Assembly (NCBI RefSeq): GCF_031143425.1
Contig: NC_090446.1
Location: 1,024,569,066 to 1,024,633,065, forward strand
From: Pleurodeles waltl
Lineage: Eukaryota; Chordata; Amphibia; Caudata; Salamandridae
Length of the DNA stretch: 64,000 nucleotides
Reading direction: 5' to 3'
In this document: piece after piece, positions 22,751-33,734 of the stretch
Layout: every line of letters starts with the position of its first letter
Numbering within the stretch: the first letter of the stretch is position 1
Translations under genes and position numbers: made by a program
Notes under the pieces: model-generated
The model's input: the letters and a program-made list of their open reading frames with translations, nothing else
The model's database searches: none
Told to the model about the DNA's origin: nothing

Positions 22751-25028
22751 CAGTATTTGTGGCTTGGAATCATTTCCACCACAAGTAGGTGCTGCTGAAA
22801 CTGGGCCCGCGGACGGTACCCTGGCCATACGTGCAGGACGGGAGGAGGGGTAGGGAAGAGGTCAATCGTGGAAAGGAAAAGCTTTTTAGGGACATGGGGA
22901 GGTGGGAAGAGGGATAAGTAATGGGAGTGTAGGATGAGGGAGTGGTTGTTAGAGGTGTTTGTCTGCTTGATTTGGGTGCAGGTGCATGGGTTGTATGCTG
23001 TTGTGAGGTAGATGGCTGTTGGGTGACTGAGTGCTTGCGTTTGTGCACTTTGGGAGGGGGGCAGACACGGTAGGAGAGGACACTGGAGACGTGTGCATGG
23101 ATGTTGTGGAGGTGTCTGCCAGTGAGGTGTGTGTTCTGCTTCATATGGTGATTATGCTGGTACCGGATGGTGATGTAGTGCATGCAGGTGTGAGTGTGGA
23201 GGTAACTGGGTGGGGGGTGGAGAAGGAGGAGAAGGAGGGGGATACAGTGGAAATAGTGGATGTTGTTGTGTCTGCAACTGAATGGTGTTTGTGTGAGTGC
23301 CTGTGGGATGAAGTGTGGTGCTTGTGTTTGCCTGTGACACTTGTGGGTGTTGTTTTGGGTGCATGCTCGTCTGACTGTGTGCTTGGGATGGGTTGGGGTT
23401 GAGGAGAATGAGACTGGAAATGGAATTTGTAGGGACGACGGTTGAAACAGGGACAATGGCTGCCATCAGAGAGGAGGCCAGAGCCTGTATCGATCTCTGG
23501 TGGGCCGCCAATCCGTTGTGAATGCCATCCAGGAATGTATTAGATTGCTGCATCTGGGCTGCCAGCCCGTGGTTGGTGTTCACAATGGTTGATTACCCTT
23601 CAGAGATGGATCTCAGGAGGTCAATAGCCTCCTCAATCAGGGCAGCAGGGCTCAATGGGGCAAGGCCTGAGGTGCCTGGGGCGAAGGACGTGCCCACCCT
23701 CCTGGGTGAGTGGGCACGGGCAACTCACTGAGGGGCTGCTGGGAGGGCGGTGCTGGCACAGGGTGGTAGCTGTACCCGTAGCTGGGGTGGTCACAGAGGT
23801 GTCTGCCGCCAACAGGGAGCTCCCATCGGAAATGGTATCTGAGTCAGTATTGTCCCCTCTAGTCTCCGCTGTGGTGCTCCCCTCACCCTCCGTCCCACTG
23901 GTGCCCTCAGCATCAGTGGACTCTGCCTCCTGGGTCCTGTGGGTTGCTGCTTGCTCCGTCGCCGGTGCCTGAGTTCCTCTGCCAGATGATGTTACTGCAC
24001 ATAAGGACAGTGGCCCCTGATGGGCCAGATAGATCATCCACATCCTGAACACCAGAGTTACTGTCATCAATGTGGGCCTCTTCAGTTGGGGTACTAGATA
24101 GTGGTGGCACCTCCTCTCCACTGACATTGGCTGGGGTACCTGTGGCGATATAAATGATGTGTTATGGTTAATGTGTATGACATATTGTAAATCCCTGGCT
24201 TCCCCTCTATGGTTGGTGCTGCCCTGCCAGCTTTTACTTGTGTATGTTGGTGCATGGTGGGATTGTTAGTTCTCTATGCTGTGCATGCTTTAGTGATGAG
24301 TGTCCATGCAGGCCTGTGAGGGGTGTCCATGCATTGGTACAGCATCCAGAGCTTGGCATTGGGATTAGAGAGATGTGATGGTGGAGTGTGTGGGATGTAG
24401 TGGAGTGATGGGAGTGAGGGTGATGGCATGCAGGTAAGGGGGTGATAATTGTAGAAAGTTAACTTACCAGAGTCCAGTCCTCCTCCGACTCTGGCCAGGC
24501 CCTCAGGATGCAGTATTGCCAAGACTTGCTCCTCCCATGCTGTGAGTTGTGGGGGAGGCGGTGGGGGTCCACTGCCAGTCCTCTGGATAGTGAGCTGGTG
24601 TCTTGCTGCTATGGAACGTACCTTCCCCCGTAGGTCGTTCCACCTCTTCCTGATGTTGTCCCTTTTTCTGGGGTGCTGTCCCACGGCATTGACCCTGTCC
24701 ACGATGCTCTGCCATAGCTCCATCTTCCTGGCTATTGATATCTTCTGCACCTGTGCTCCACATAGCTGTGGCTCTACCCTGACAATTTCCTCCACCATGA
24801 CCCTTACCTCCTCCTCAGTGAAATGGGATGCCTTTGTGGTGCCATGGGTGCTATGTGATGTGTGTTGGTGAGGGTGTGTTGGGTAATGTGTTGGGGTGTG
24901 TGTAGTGGGGTGCGTGAGGGATGTATGGGTGTATGTAGTGTGGGTATGTAGCTATGTCAGTGGTCTTGGTGTCAGTCTCGTGCCAATGATTTGAAATCAG
25001 AAAGGGTTGTGGGTAATGTGGGTGTGTG

Positions 25029-25036
25029 TTTTATAG
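25029..25036 (-). promoter_or_regulatory. TATA box of gene A (H1)
   Basis: CTATAAAAC-type box on the minus strand, about 190 bp upstream of the gene A ATG. It is at the same relative place as in H2, H3 and H4. Confidence 0.6.
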
Positions 25037-25381
25037 TGATGTGGGTGTGGTGTGTGTCTGGGTGTCAGGTGTGTGTTGTTTGAATTGTCCAATGTGGTGT
25101 TGTTTTTTCTGTGGGTGTCCATTGTGAGAGCGGCAGTATGTACCACCAATGGTTTACCGCCGTTGAATGTCTGCCATGGTGATTCGTGGGTCATAATGTG
25201 GTGGGCATTGTTCTGTCGACGTAACGGTGTGGGTTTTAATACCGCCACTTTATCACTGACTTTTGGTCTGGCGGATTTGTGTCTGTGGCTGAATTCTGTC
25301 AGAGTGGTGTGTGTGTCATAATGTGTCAGGATTTACTGCAAGAGTCATAATGAGGGCCTATGTGTAAATGGTATGTGTATT

Positions 25382-28343
25382 TGTAGGAAAGTACCATCTT
25401 GCCTGGCATGTTTCCCTCATTTTTACATGTATGTTAGTTTGTTTTTGCCTGTCTCACTGGGATCCTGCTAGCCAGGACCCCAGGGCTCATAGTTTGTGGC
25501 CTGAATGTGCATACCTGTGTAGTGACTAACTGTGCCACTGCGGCTCTGCTACCCAGAAGCTCAGTGCTTATACTTTCTCTGCCTTTAAATTTGTCACTAT
25601 AGGGTAGTGCCCACTTTTACCAATTTTAATTGGCACACTGGAACACCCTTATAATTCCCCAGTATATGGTACCTAGGTACCAGGGTATTAGGGTTCCAGG
25701 AGACCCCTATGGCCTGCAGCATTTCTTTTGCCACCCATAGGGAGTTCAGACAAACCTTTACACAGGACTTTCATTGCAGCCTGAGTGAAATAACGCACAT
25801 GTTATTTCACAGCCATTTTCACTGCGCTTAAGTAACTTATAATTCACGTATATGTCTAACCTTCACTTACTAAAGGTTAGGTGCAAAGTTACTAAGTGTA
25901 AGTCACCCTTGCACTAGCAAAGGTGCCCCCACACCGTTCAGGGCCATTTCCCCGGACTTTGTGAGTGCGGGGTCACCATTACATGCGTGCACTACATATA
26001 GGTCAATACCTATATGTAGCTTCACAATGGTCACTCCGAAAATGGCCATGTAACATGTCTAAGATGATGGAATTGGACCCCCATGCCAAATCTGGCATTT
26101 GGGAGCCAATTCCATGCATCTCCGGGGCTCCACTATGGACCCCGGGTACTGCCAAACCAGCTCTCTGGGGTTTTCTTTGCAACTACCATTGCTGCCACCC
26201 CACAGACAGGGTCTGCCCTCCTGGGGTCTGGGCAGCCCAGTCCCAGGAAGGCAAAACAAAGAATTTCCTCAGAGAGAGGGTGTTACACCCTCTTCCTTTG
26301 GGAATAGGTGTTAAAGGCTGGGGAGGGGTAGTCTCTTCTAGCCTCTGGAAATGCTTTGAAGGGCACAGATGGCGCCCTCCTTGCATAAGCCAGTCTACAC
26401 CGGTTTAGGGAACCCCCAGTCCCTGCTCTGGCGCAAAACTGGACAAAGGAAAGTTGAGTGACCACTCCCCTGTCCATCACCACCCCAGGGATGGTGCCAC
26501 ATAGCTCCTCCAGTGTGTCCCAGACCTCTGCCATCTTGTTTCTCCAGAGGTGTGAGGGCACTCTGGAGGCCTCTGTGTGGCCGGTGCCCGCAGGTGACAT
26601 CAGAGACTCCTCCTGATAGGTTTTTACCTGACTAGATGGCCAATCCTCCTCTGAGGGCTATTTAGGGTCTCTCCAGTGGGCTTTTCCTCAGATAACGACT
26701 TGCAAGAATTCACCAGAGTTCCTCTGCACCTCTCTCTTTGACTTCTGCCAAGGATCAACTGCTGACTGCTCCAGGATGCCTGCAAAACTGCAACAAAGTA
26801 GCAAGAAGACTACCAGCGACATTGTAGCACCTAATCCTGCTTGCTTTCTTGACTGTTTCCTGGTGGTTCATGCTCTGGAGGCTGCCTGCCTTCACGCTGC
26901 ACTGGAAGCCATGAAGAAATCTCCTGTGGGTCAATGGAATCTTCCCCCTGCTTCAGCAGGCACCAAACATCAGCATCAACTGTACTCTGGGTCCCCTCTC
27001 ATCCTGACGAGCCTGGCCCTTGGAACACAGGTGGTGAACCCAAGTGACCCAGACTGTCCAGTGGTCCAACTGTCCAATTTTGGAGGAGGTAAGTCTTTGC
27101 CTCCCCTCTCCAGGCAGTAATCCTGTGCACCATGTGAACTGCAGCTACAAGGGCTTCTGTGCACATTTCCGAGAAATCGTACATGCACAGCTGAGCCTAG
27201 GTCCCCAGCACTCTGTCCTGCGATGCTCAGCTCCCAGAGTTGATCTCCGGTGTCGTGGGACCTCCTTTTGCAGTGTTGAGATGACCACTGTGTTCAGTCT
27301 TCTTAAACCCATGTTCAAGGACTTCTGTGGGTACTTCCTGCTGGTGCGTGGGCTCTCTACGTTGCTGAGGGCCCCTTCTGTCTCCTCTCTTAATTGGCGA
27401 CATCCTGGTCCTTCCTGGGCCCGGGCAACACCCTTTTACACCAACTGTGACTCTTGCAGCTAGCAAGGCTTGCTTGCACTATTTTGCCAAGGAAACAACT
27501 CTGCATCCTCCGACATGCCGTGGGACATCTTCTGCATAAAGGAGAAGTTCCTACCACCTTTAGTTGTTGCAGAATCTTCAGGTTCTTCCAACCAGAGGCA
27601 GCCATTATACACCTTCATCTGGGGTTTAGTGGGCTCCTGCCCCCCCTGGACACTTTAGGGACTCTTGAACTTGGTCCCCTTCCTTTGCAGGTCCTCAGGT
27701 CCAGGAATCCGTCTTCAGTGCTTTGCAGTCTGTTGTGGTCTTTGCAAAATCCTTTATCAAGACTTCAGTGTGTTTCTGGGGAAATAGTAGTATTTTACTT
27801 CTACTTTCCAGGGTCTTGGAGTGGGGTATCTTGGACACCCTTAGTGTTTTCTTACACTCTCAGTGACCCTCTACACACTACGCTAGCCTAGGGGTCCATT
27901 TGTGGTTTGCATTCCACTTTCTTAGTATTTGGTTTGTGTTGCCCCTATGCCAATTGCATCCTATTGTATTCTACTTTGTTTACACTACTTTCTGACTGTT
28001 TTACTTACCTGATTTGGTTTGGTGTGTATATTTTGTGTATTTTACTTACCTCCTAAGGGGGTATATCCTCTGAGATATTTTTGGCACATTCTCACTAAAA
28101 TAAAGCACCTTTACTTTTAGTAACTATGAGTATTGTCTTTCTTATGATACAGTACCTATATGATATAAGTGGTATTTCATGAGCTTTGCATGTCTCCTAG
28201 TTCAGCCTTGGCTGCTCTGCTATAGCTACCTCTACCAGCCTAAGCTGCTAGAACACTACTACTCTACTAATAAGGGATAACTGGACCTGGCATAAGGTGA
28301 AAGTGCCATTGGTACCCACTATAAGCCAGGCCAGCCTACTACA
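25382..28343 (+). repeat. 5' LTR of the gypsy element
   Basis: The 2,962-bp LTR starts TGTAGGAAAGTACC and ends CCTACTACA. An AATAAA lies at about 28100. It aligns with the 3' LTR along its whole length once the LINE and Harbinger H2 are removed from the latter. Divergence by eye is about 8-10% over most of the length but only about 1% over the last 260 bp. GTATT occurs at both ends, so by itself it looks like a solo LTR with flanks. Confidence 0.82.
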
Positions 28344-28729
28344 GTATTTGAATAATATCAGTAATGCATAGCCATACTGAACGCCAGAATGAAGACAGAG
28401 TTGGACATGAAAAAAATAATATGAAGGGCTGTACCTGATTAAGTATGACAGTGCCAGCAAGCGTCATGTTGTGTAATTTTGAGTTTAAAAAGGCGGGGAG
28501 GACAGAAAAGTCTGTTGCAAAAAAAGTAAACACTTTGCGTTAGACTAGCAGTGCGAGCAAGTGAGTGAATTTTCATCAAAATTTTATCCCAAGAATTGTG
28601 AGGCCAAGAGATACCAAAATCAGTCTCCCATAATCTCTCAATATTTATTTTGGGTCTGTTAAGGTTAGATGTGGTCAGAAGCTCAGATGCTTATAGATGT
28701 GATTTGCTTTACAGTGGATCTTCGTGGCA
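28344..28729 (-). repeat. Duplicated L1 flank after the 5' LTR
   Basis: This segment is about 97% identical to 48005-48390, the genuine L1 sequence flanking the 3' LTR. Both encode the same L1 C-terminal stretch on the minus strand (FATDFSVLPAFLNSKLHNMTLAG...). It stands where the primer-binding site and leader of the gypsy element should be. The similarity ends at GTGGCA. Confidence 0.8.
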
Positions 28730-28741
28730 TAAGAAAACCAT

Positions 28742-29460
28742 GGGGCAGATGTATCAAGAATGCATTTTGCGAGTTGGAAATAATGTTTTTAAGAAATCGC
28801 TATTTCTGATTCGCAAAATGCAATGTATTACATTTGCAATTCGGTAATAGCGATTTACAAAAAATCGCAAATGCTATTTCTGAATCGCAAATTGCGATAC
28901 CGGCCCCATTCGCACCTATGGGCCTGTAGGCCCATATTTGTGAATTTTTTGCATTTCCAAAATTGCGAATTCCTAAGTGGAATTCGCAATTTTGGAAATG
29001 CAAAACCCCAGGGTGCTGGGGGCCTTAAGGCCCCCTCTGCTGCACCCCAAAAAGTTTTTGGGGACATGTAAGGTGCACACATGCCAAAAGGGTATGTGTG
29101 CTTTACATGTAAATTTCAAAAATGCATTTTAAATGCATTTTTTAAATTTGCACATGGTTACCACCAAGTTCAACTTGGTGGTAAATAGCGATTCCTTAAT
29201 GTCCAATTCGCATTAAGGAATTGCTTCTTACATGTGCTTTAGAAATCGCAAATAAGGATTCCGTATTTGCGTTTTTTTATTTAGAGAGTCGCAATTTGCG
29301 GCTCTCTTAACAAGTTCGCAAATTTAAGAAATCGCTATTTTAGCAATTCCTTAAAATTGCATTCAGAATGCCTTTGAAACATTCGGAAATGGCTTTTTGC
29401 ATTCGCAAACGGGCATTCGCACCGTTTGCGAATGCAAAAAGCTTTGATACATCTGGCCCC
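28742..29460. repeat. Hairpin-rich MITE
   Basis: The terminal inverted repeats are GGGGCAGATGTATCAA and, at the right, TTGATACATCTGGCCCC. AT flanks both sides. Inside are near-perfect hairpins: 28938-29002 (GCATTTCCAAAATTGCGAATT arms), about 29157-29187 (TTACCACCAAGTT arms), 29190-29224 and 29398-29437 (GCATTCGCAAACGG arms). No coding sequence. It lies at the junction of the copied L1 flank and the gypsy leader. Confidence 0.72.
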
Positions 29461-29615
29461 ATATTCCAAATACTTAGAAATATACACAAGTAAACTTAAC
29501 AGTCTTACTTTCTCTCTAGAAACTTTCTAAAAAGTTTCTGAAAAGTCTGAAAAAGTTTTTCTCTTTTCTTTAAAAGTCTTCCCTCACCCCTAACCTCTTT
29601 CTTTACACCATTTCC

Positions 29616-31062
29616 GTGGTAGAGGCCACTTCCAAAGTTGTGGAGACAACTTATGATATTCTAAACTTTAAAAGTTTTGAGGGGTCTCTGTATAGAAAGA
29701 AGTTTGAGGATTGGTAAGAACCCTAGCTAGGATCTCCTTCTTAGCCTTCTCCTTGAAAGTGACCTGTGTCAGACTGTTCAAACCCAGGATCAGGAGGTAG
29801 AGGAGGGGGGCACCCAGATAAATTCAGGGGAGGGTCCTGAAGACTCTGGGGAAGGTACTTCCAAAGACCTTTCAGTTATCAGGCCACCTAGTGAAGCTGG
29901 TAGTGGGAGGGGGTCACACATCAGTAGGGCACCTTTCACTCCAAAAGACCAGGTCACTAGGGTTCAGGTAGTTAGAGAAAGGTCCACTTCTGCAAATTCT
30001 CACATTACCTCTGTGTCAGAGAATTCCCAAAACTCCCACCCTGAGGATAACACCCTAGACAGGGAACTCAGAATGCTGAGGTTAGAAGAGGCTACACTGA
30101 AGCTAAGACAGCCGCAGTTGGCCTTAGATATGGAATCCTTAGATGTAGAGAGGGAAAGACAGAAGTTGGGGTTAGTTCCCCATGGTGGCAGCAACAGCAG
30201 CAATCTTGATAGTCATCCTGTTAGAGAAACAGATTCAAGAAACCTGTATAAGATTGCCCCCCCCTTACAAGGAGGGAGGTGACATAAACGAGTGGTTTTC
30301 TGCACTTGAAAGAGCCTGTATGGTACAGTTGGTCCCTCAAAGGCAGTGGGATGCTATATTGTGGCTCTCTTTCACTGGCAAAGGTAAGGACAGACTCCTT
30401 ACTGTCAGAGAGAGTGATGCCAACAATTACAAAGTTTTGAAAGATGCACTCTTAGATGGATTTGGCCTAACCACTGAACAATACAGGATAACGTTCAATG
30501 ATACCAGAAAAGAGACCTCTCAAGACTGGACAGACTTTGTAGACTGTTCAGTGAAGGCCTTGGAGGGATGGTTACATGGCAGTAAGGTAACTGACTATGA
30601 AAGGCTGTATAAAATTATTTTGAGAGAGCATATTTTGAATAATTGTGTGTCTGACTTGTTGCATCAGTACTTGGTAGACTCAGATCTGACCTCTCCCCAA
30701 GAATTGGGAAAGAAGGCAGACAAATGGGTCAGAACAAGAGTGAGCAGAAAAGCTTATACAGGTAGTGACAAGGATGGCAAGGAGAGGATGGTAAGTCTCA
30801 TGACAAGGATGGGGACAAAGACAAAAAGAGTTCAGAGTCTTCCTCAGGTCCACAAAATTCCTCTGGGGGAGGTGGGTCCAAATCCTCTTCACACAATCAA
30901 AAGAAGCCATGGTGTTATTTATGTAAAAATAAAGGCCATTGGGCAAGTGATTCCACTTGTCCAAAGAAAAACACCAAGGCTCCCACCACCACAACCCCAA
31001 CTGCATCCACTAGTACCCCTAGTAATAGCAGTGGTGGTAGGAAGAATACTGCAAATAGCTAG
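29616..31062 (+). pseudogene. gag: Gypsy gag
   Basis: Gag-like reading begins near 29616 (VEATSKVVETTYDIL...). After a stop-containing stretch it is open from about 29735 to 30282 as a charged, helical N-terminal region. It shifts frame near 30250 into a capsid-like domain (30260-30760: INEWFSALERAC..., LLDGFGLTTEQYRITFND...). A CCHC zinc knuckle (CYLCKNKGHWASDSTC) lies at 30913-30960 in a third frame, with one extra residue before the last Cys. A Thr/Pro/Ser-rich tail follows. The knuckle and capsid fold identify Gag; frameshifts break it. Confidence 0.75.
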
Positions 31063-31098
31063 TCAAAGGGTGTAGCTGGGCTCACCACTGGAAATGCA

Positions 31099-31510
31099 GT
31101 GGGGGTTGGTCTAGTTAAGGAGACCACAGAGGCTGTTTTAGTCTCTGATGGTGGTATTGATTGTCCCACCTTGGTTGCTTGTCCCCTTAATATGGGTAAG
31201 TACAAACAGCTACCCCTAATAAATGGTGTTGAGGTTGAGGCCTACTGGGACACAGGAGCCAGTGTCACCATGGTGATAGAGAAACTGGTTGCCCCTGAAC
31301 AACACCTACTTGGTGAGCTTTACCAAGTAACTGATGCTCATAACCACATCTTAGCCACCCCATGGCTGTTGTGAATCTCAACTGGGGGGGTGGGAAAGGA
31401 AGTTACTGGACCAAAGAAAGTTGTGGTAGCCACTGATTTACCTGTAGACTGCTTACTAGGAAATTATTTGGAAACATCAGCTTGGGCTGAAGTGGAGCGC
31501 TGCTGGGTAT
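31099..31510 (+). pseudogene. pol: Gypsy protease
   Basis: An aspartic protease with active site WDTGAS (Asp codon 31249-31251). A stop codon lies at 31375-31377 shortly after, and downstream the LLGNYLE motif typical of the second half appears in a following frame (31390-31500). A linker with acidic and Pro residues runs to about 31770. It would have processed Gag and Pol. Confidence 0.75.
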
Positions 31511-31959
31511 TCCAGGGCATATATTTGCTCTCACAAGGGCTCAGGCCCAGAAGCAAGGAGGACAGCGAGAATTGGATCCTGGAAAAATGGACCAAGTCCT
31601 CCCAAAAGCTAGGGGTAGAAAGGGTAAATCCTTGCCCACTATCCCTCCCTCTCCAGAAGATTCCCCTTTTGAGGAAGAGGAATCCTCTCCCTGTACAGAA
31701 CCTACACCAGATGAGCTGGCAGCAGATGCTGCTGAACTTTTGGGTGCAGGAGGCCTTCTAGGGAAGAGCTGACTGTGGCACAGCAGACCTGTACCGCACT
31801 AGAGGGTTTAAGACAGCAAGCTGCTGAACAGCAGAATGGGGATATCACTGATAGCCGTAAAGTCAACAGGGAAGACAACCTGCTCTATGATGAGTCAAGG
31901 GACCCTAAACCTGGATCTGCCAGGAGATTGGTCATCCCGGTGCAGTATAGGTAGTTCCT

Positions 31960-32285
31960 TCTGACTTCAGCTCATAATATTCCTTTGGCTGAGCATTTGG
32001 GACAAAGTAAGACTTGGGACAGGCTTGTTCCATTGTTTCACTGGCCTCATATGTCAGAGGACACCAAGGAGTTTTGTCGCTTCTGTGTGACCTGCCAAGC
32101 CAGTGGCAAGACTGGTGGCACACCTAAGGCCCCCTTAGTTCCACTCCCAGTGGTTGGGTGCCCTTTGAGAGGGTAACAGTTGACATAGTTGGCCCCATTG
32201 ACCCTACAACAGCTTCAGGAAATAGATGTATCCTAGTAGTAGTGGACCATGCCACTAGGTATCATGAAGCTATGTGTCCCCAAAC
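31960..32285 (+). pseudogene. pol: Gypsy integrase, deleted, upstream of RT
   Basis: An HHCC zinc-binding region (HLGQSKTW...HWPHMSEDTKEFCRFCVTCQ, about 31993-32100) is followed, after a stop, by the start of the catalytic core (VTVDIVGPID...ILVVVDHATRYHEAMCPQ, 32177-32282). The core then breaks off and reverse transcriptase begins, so the second Asp, the Glu and the C-terminal domain are deleted. The position between protease and RT is the Gmr1-type order. Confidence 0.78.
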
Positions 32286-32289
32286 CTCA

Positions 32290-33452
32290 TAGTAAAGATG
32301 GGAAAAAGGAAATGAGGTTTTTGTAGACTATAGAGGTCTCAATCAAGTAACAAAAACTGATGCTCACCCAATAACCAGGGCAGATGAGCTAATAGATACA
32401 CTTGCTTCTGCCAAGTATCTTAACACTTTTGATTTAACTGCAGGGTATTGGCAGATTAAGTTATCAGAAGATGCTAAACCAAAGTAAGCATTTTCAACCA
32501 TTGGAGGGCACTATCAGTTCACTGTTATGCCCTTTGGATTGAAGAGTGCACCTGCCACTTTTCAGAGGTTGGTGAATATAGTCCTCCAAGGAGTGGAAGC
32601 CTTTAGTGCAGCATATCTAGACGATATAGCTGTCTTTAGCTCCACATGGGATGATCATATGGTCCACCTGTGGAACGTTTTGGAGGTCCTGCAAAAGGCA
32701 GGCCTCACTATCAAGGCCTCAAAGTGCCAGATAGGGCAGGGGAAAGTGGTTTATCTGGGCCACCTGGTAGGTGGGGAACAGATTGCACCACTGCAGGTGA
32801 AGATCCAAACCATTATGGAATGGGCTCCCCCTACACCTCAAACCCAAGTGGAAGCCTTCCTAGGCCTCACAGGGTACTACAGGAGGTTCATAAAGAATTA
32901 TGGCACTACAGCTGTCCCTCTTAATGACCTCACATCAAACAAGATGCCTAAAAAGGTACTATGGACAGCTAGCTGTCAAAAGGCTTTTGATGAGCTCAAA
33001 CAGGCCATGTGCTCTACACTCGCCTAAAAAGCCCTTGTTACTCCAAAAAATGCGTAGTTCAACTGATGCTTCTGAATTAGGGGTAGGGGCAGTTCTATCA
33101 CAGCTAAACACTGAGGGCCAGGATCAACCTGTTGCTTTTATCAGCAGGAGGTTGACCCCTAGAGAAAAGCGTTGGTCTGCCATAGAGAGGGAGGCCTTTG
33201 CTGTGGTCTGTGCCTTGAAAAGGTTGATACCATACCTCTTTGGTACTCACTTTATTGTTCAAACAGACCACAAAGCTCTATTATGGCTTAAACAAATGAA
33301 AGGTGAAAACCCTAAATTGTTGAGGTGGTCCATCTCCCTACAGTAAAATGGACTATACAGTGGAACATAAACCTGGGAGTACCCACGCCGATGCAGATGG
33401 AATCTCCAGATATTTCCGCTTAGACAATGAAGACTCATCTGGGCAAGGTTAG
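32290..33452 (+). pseudogene. pol: Gypsy reverse transcriptase and RNase H
   Basis: RT starts with FFVDYRGLNQVTKTDAHPI and continues through FDLTAGYWQIKL; a TAA stop interrupts at 32485-32487. MPFGLKSAPATFQ follows, then the catalytic YLDD (32614-32625), YLGHLV and GLTGYYRRFIKNY. RNase H follows in another frame (33037-33343: STDASELGVGAVLSQ, EREAFAVVCALKRLIPYLFG, QTDHKALLWLK). After a further shift it ends with EHKPGSTHADADGISRY, and translation stops at 33450. No integrase follows; the polypurine tract is only 20 bp on. Three or more lesions make it non-functional. Confidence 0.85.
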
Positions 33453-33472
33453 CCTTATTGTCCCTCGTTTGA

Positions 33473-33483
33473 TAGGGGGGTTG
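33473..33483 (+). other. Polypurine tract of the gypsy element
   Basis: TAGGGGGGTTG immediately precedes the TGTTGGAAAG start of the 3' LTR. It is placed directly after the RNase H stop. Confidence 0.7.
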
Positions 33484-33734
33484 TGTTGGAAAGTACCATT
33501 TTGCCTGGCATGTTACCCCCATTTTTACATGTATGTAAGTTTGTTTTTGCCTGTCTCACTGGGATCCTGCTAGCCAGGACCCCAGTGCTCATAGTTTGTG
33601 GCCTGGATGTGTATACCTGTTTAGTGACTAACTGTGCCACGGAGGCTCTGCTAACCAGAACCTCAGTGCTTATGCTCTCTCTGCCTTTAAATTTGTCACT
33701 ATAGGCTAGTGACCACTTTTACAAATTTTAATTG

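Larger units (their letters stand above)
22220..24845 (-). pseudogene. Gene A-gene B fusion of H1
   Basis: The ATG is at 24845. Exon 1 (24845-24468) encodes the gene A Myb/SANT-like domain (EEIVRVEPQL...ARKMELWQSIVDRVNAVGQHPRKRDNIRKRWNDLRGKV), with a one-base-scale frameshift just after the start, and ends at a GTAAGT donor. The next exon starts after CGCCACAG at 24139 as gene A exon 2 (PTEEAHIDDS). At about 24000-23990 it changes into gene B exon 3 (ATCATCTGGCAGAGG...). Further on are the gene B helical region (about 23600-23450), the Ser/Pro/His-rich stretch, and a tail of ten-residue GKEPAPASKK repeats near 22461-22750, then QPSEGAGAEQEPP repeats. Frameshifts interrupt it. It is probably a deletion product. 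Confidence 0.7.
21194..25357 (-). mobile_element. Harbinger H1, internally deleted
   Basis: Ends: GGCCCGCATTACGTCCCTGG on the left; the right-end reverse complement begins GCCCTCATTATGACTC. CTA flanks both sides (21191-21193 and 25358-25360), consistent with a 3-bp Harbinger target duplication. The element interrupts the L1-like LINE. It has only minus-strand coding sequence: gene A exon 1, then a chimeric exon. The transposase and gene B exons 1-2 seen in H2 and H3 are missing, so H1 is non-autonomous. A CA run sits at 21677-21700. Confidence 0.75.

Noticed and set aside
22167..22853. Plus-strand frame of 228 codons over the 30-bp array
   Set aside because: It is antisense to the gene B tail, and its openness follows from the 30-bp repeat. 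The minus-strand frame fits gene B order.
26776..27891. Several moderate open frames inside the gypsy LTR on both strands
   Set aside because: They are not conserved in the homologous stretch of the 3' LTR (37230-38280), where they are broken differently. LTRs are non-coding.
25382..28343. Interpretation of the 5' LTR as an independent solo LTR
   Set aside because: It has GTATT on both sides, but the right-hand flank is a near-identical copy of the sequence after the 3' LTR. Recombination within one element explains it better than two insertions at the same base.
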